The notes under the pieces: generated by a model
What the model was told of the DNA's origin: nothing
Database searches by the model: none
What the model saw: the letters and a program-made list of their open reading frames with translations, nothing else
Part shown: positions 7,182 to 7,342 of the stretch, piece after piece
Position numbering within the stretch: the stretch's first letter is position 1
Layout of the letters: every line of letters starts with the position of its first letter
NCBI GenBank assembly: GCA_937900675.1
Contig: CALCEA010000132.1
Span: 1-7,342, forward strand
Origin: an uncultured Chitinophagaceae bacterium
GTDB lineage: Bacteria; Bacteroidota; Bacteroidia; Chitinophagales; Chitinophagaceae
Length of the DNA stretch: 7,342 nt
Direction of reading: 5' to 3'
Translations under genes and position numbers: made by a program

Positions 7182-7342
7182 TTAATTTACTGGATTAGTT
7201 TTACTGTAACCAATTGCCTCTACAGTAACTTTAACGATTCCTGAAGATTTTGTTTTTAATTCATGTGCCCCTACGCCACTTAAATCAATCACCCTACCCT
7301 TTTTCAACATACTTGGGTGCATTCTATCATTGATTCTAACCA
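7182..7342 (-). CDS. RlpA-like double-psi beta-barrel protein (3' end only)
   Basis: The reading frame enters from the window's right edge and ends at a TAA at 7184-7182, giving the last 52 residues. They begin VRINDRMHPSMLKKGRVIDL and continue SGVGAHELKTKSSGIVKVTVEAIG. This is the classic C-terminal half of the RlpA double-psi beta-barrel: V-x-I-N-D-R, then G-R-x-I-D-L-S, a helix with a hydrophobic face, G-I-V-K-V-x-V-E. The NDR aspartate probably matches the active-site Asp of Pseudomonas RlpA, a lytic transglycosylase for peptide-free glycan strands. The protein stops about ten residues after the barrel, so no C-terminal SPOR domain is present. The N-terminus, any signal peptide and other catalytic residues lie outside the window, so enzymatic activity is not established. 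It is co-directional with the OmpA-like gene 85 bases downstream. Confidence 0.8.
   Translation of the reverse strand, partial: VRINDRMHPSMLKKGRVIDLSGVGAHELKTKSSGIVKVTVEAIGYSKTNPVN

Noticed and set aside
1..7342. A novel defence, mobile or biosynthetic system
   Set aside because: All six genes belong to known housekeeping or envelope families; no transposase, integrase, toxin-antitoxin pair, RNA gene or unusual domain fusion is visible, and codon use looks uniform.

Overview
The window reads as chromosomal, AT-rich DNA from a member of the Bacteroidota, probably a Chitinophagaceae-type organism (for example a Sediminibacterium relative). The grounds are an OmpA-family protein carrying thrombospondin type-3 calcium repeats, an RlpA-like protein without a SPOR domain, a TTTG / TAnnTTTG promoter of the Bacteroidota type, and starts that lack a Shine-Dalgarno sequence. 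The genus is inference; the phylum is fairly secure. The first 15 bases are not genomic: they match the 3' end of the Illumina TruSeq adapter, so position 1 is an untrimmed contig end, most likely from a (meta)genome assembly.

Layout. 1-15 is adapter. 16-112 is a leader with a promoter. 113-1471 (+) is an Amt ammonium transporter, closed by a clear intrinsic terminator at 1514-1549. 1565-5803 (+) is a tightly packed set of three genes: a PlsC-type lysophosphatidate acyltransferase, the replication-restart helicase PriA and the peptidoglycan-precursor reductase MurB, separated by 2 and 4 bases. Facing it, with only 6 bases between stop codons, is 5810-7096 (-), an outer-membrane OmpA-family protein with a signal peptide, a probable beta-barrel, four 29-residue TSP3 repeats and a peptidoglycan-binding domain. 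After an 85-base spacer containing a palindrome, 7182-7342 (-) is the 3' end of an RlpA-like double-psi beta-barrel gene that runs off the window.

How the genes fit together. Four of the six gene products act at the envelope: phospholipid synthesis (PlsC), peptidoglycan precursor synthesis (MurB), outer-membrane anchoring to peptidoglycan (OmpA-like) and peptidoglycan remodelling or binding (RlpA-like). PriA shares the PlsC-MurB transcription unit but works on DNA. Amt is a separate nitrogen-uptake unit.

I see no mobile element, CRISPR array, RNA gene, defence locus or novel system. All six proteins fall in well-known families and look intact apart from the one cut by the window edge. The findings are therefore modest: an assembly artefact, repeat evolution, a tight convergent junction, an intergenic palindrome and operon architecture.
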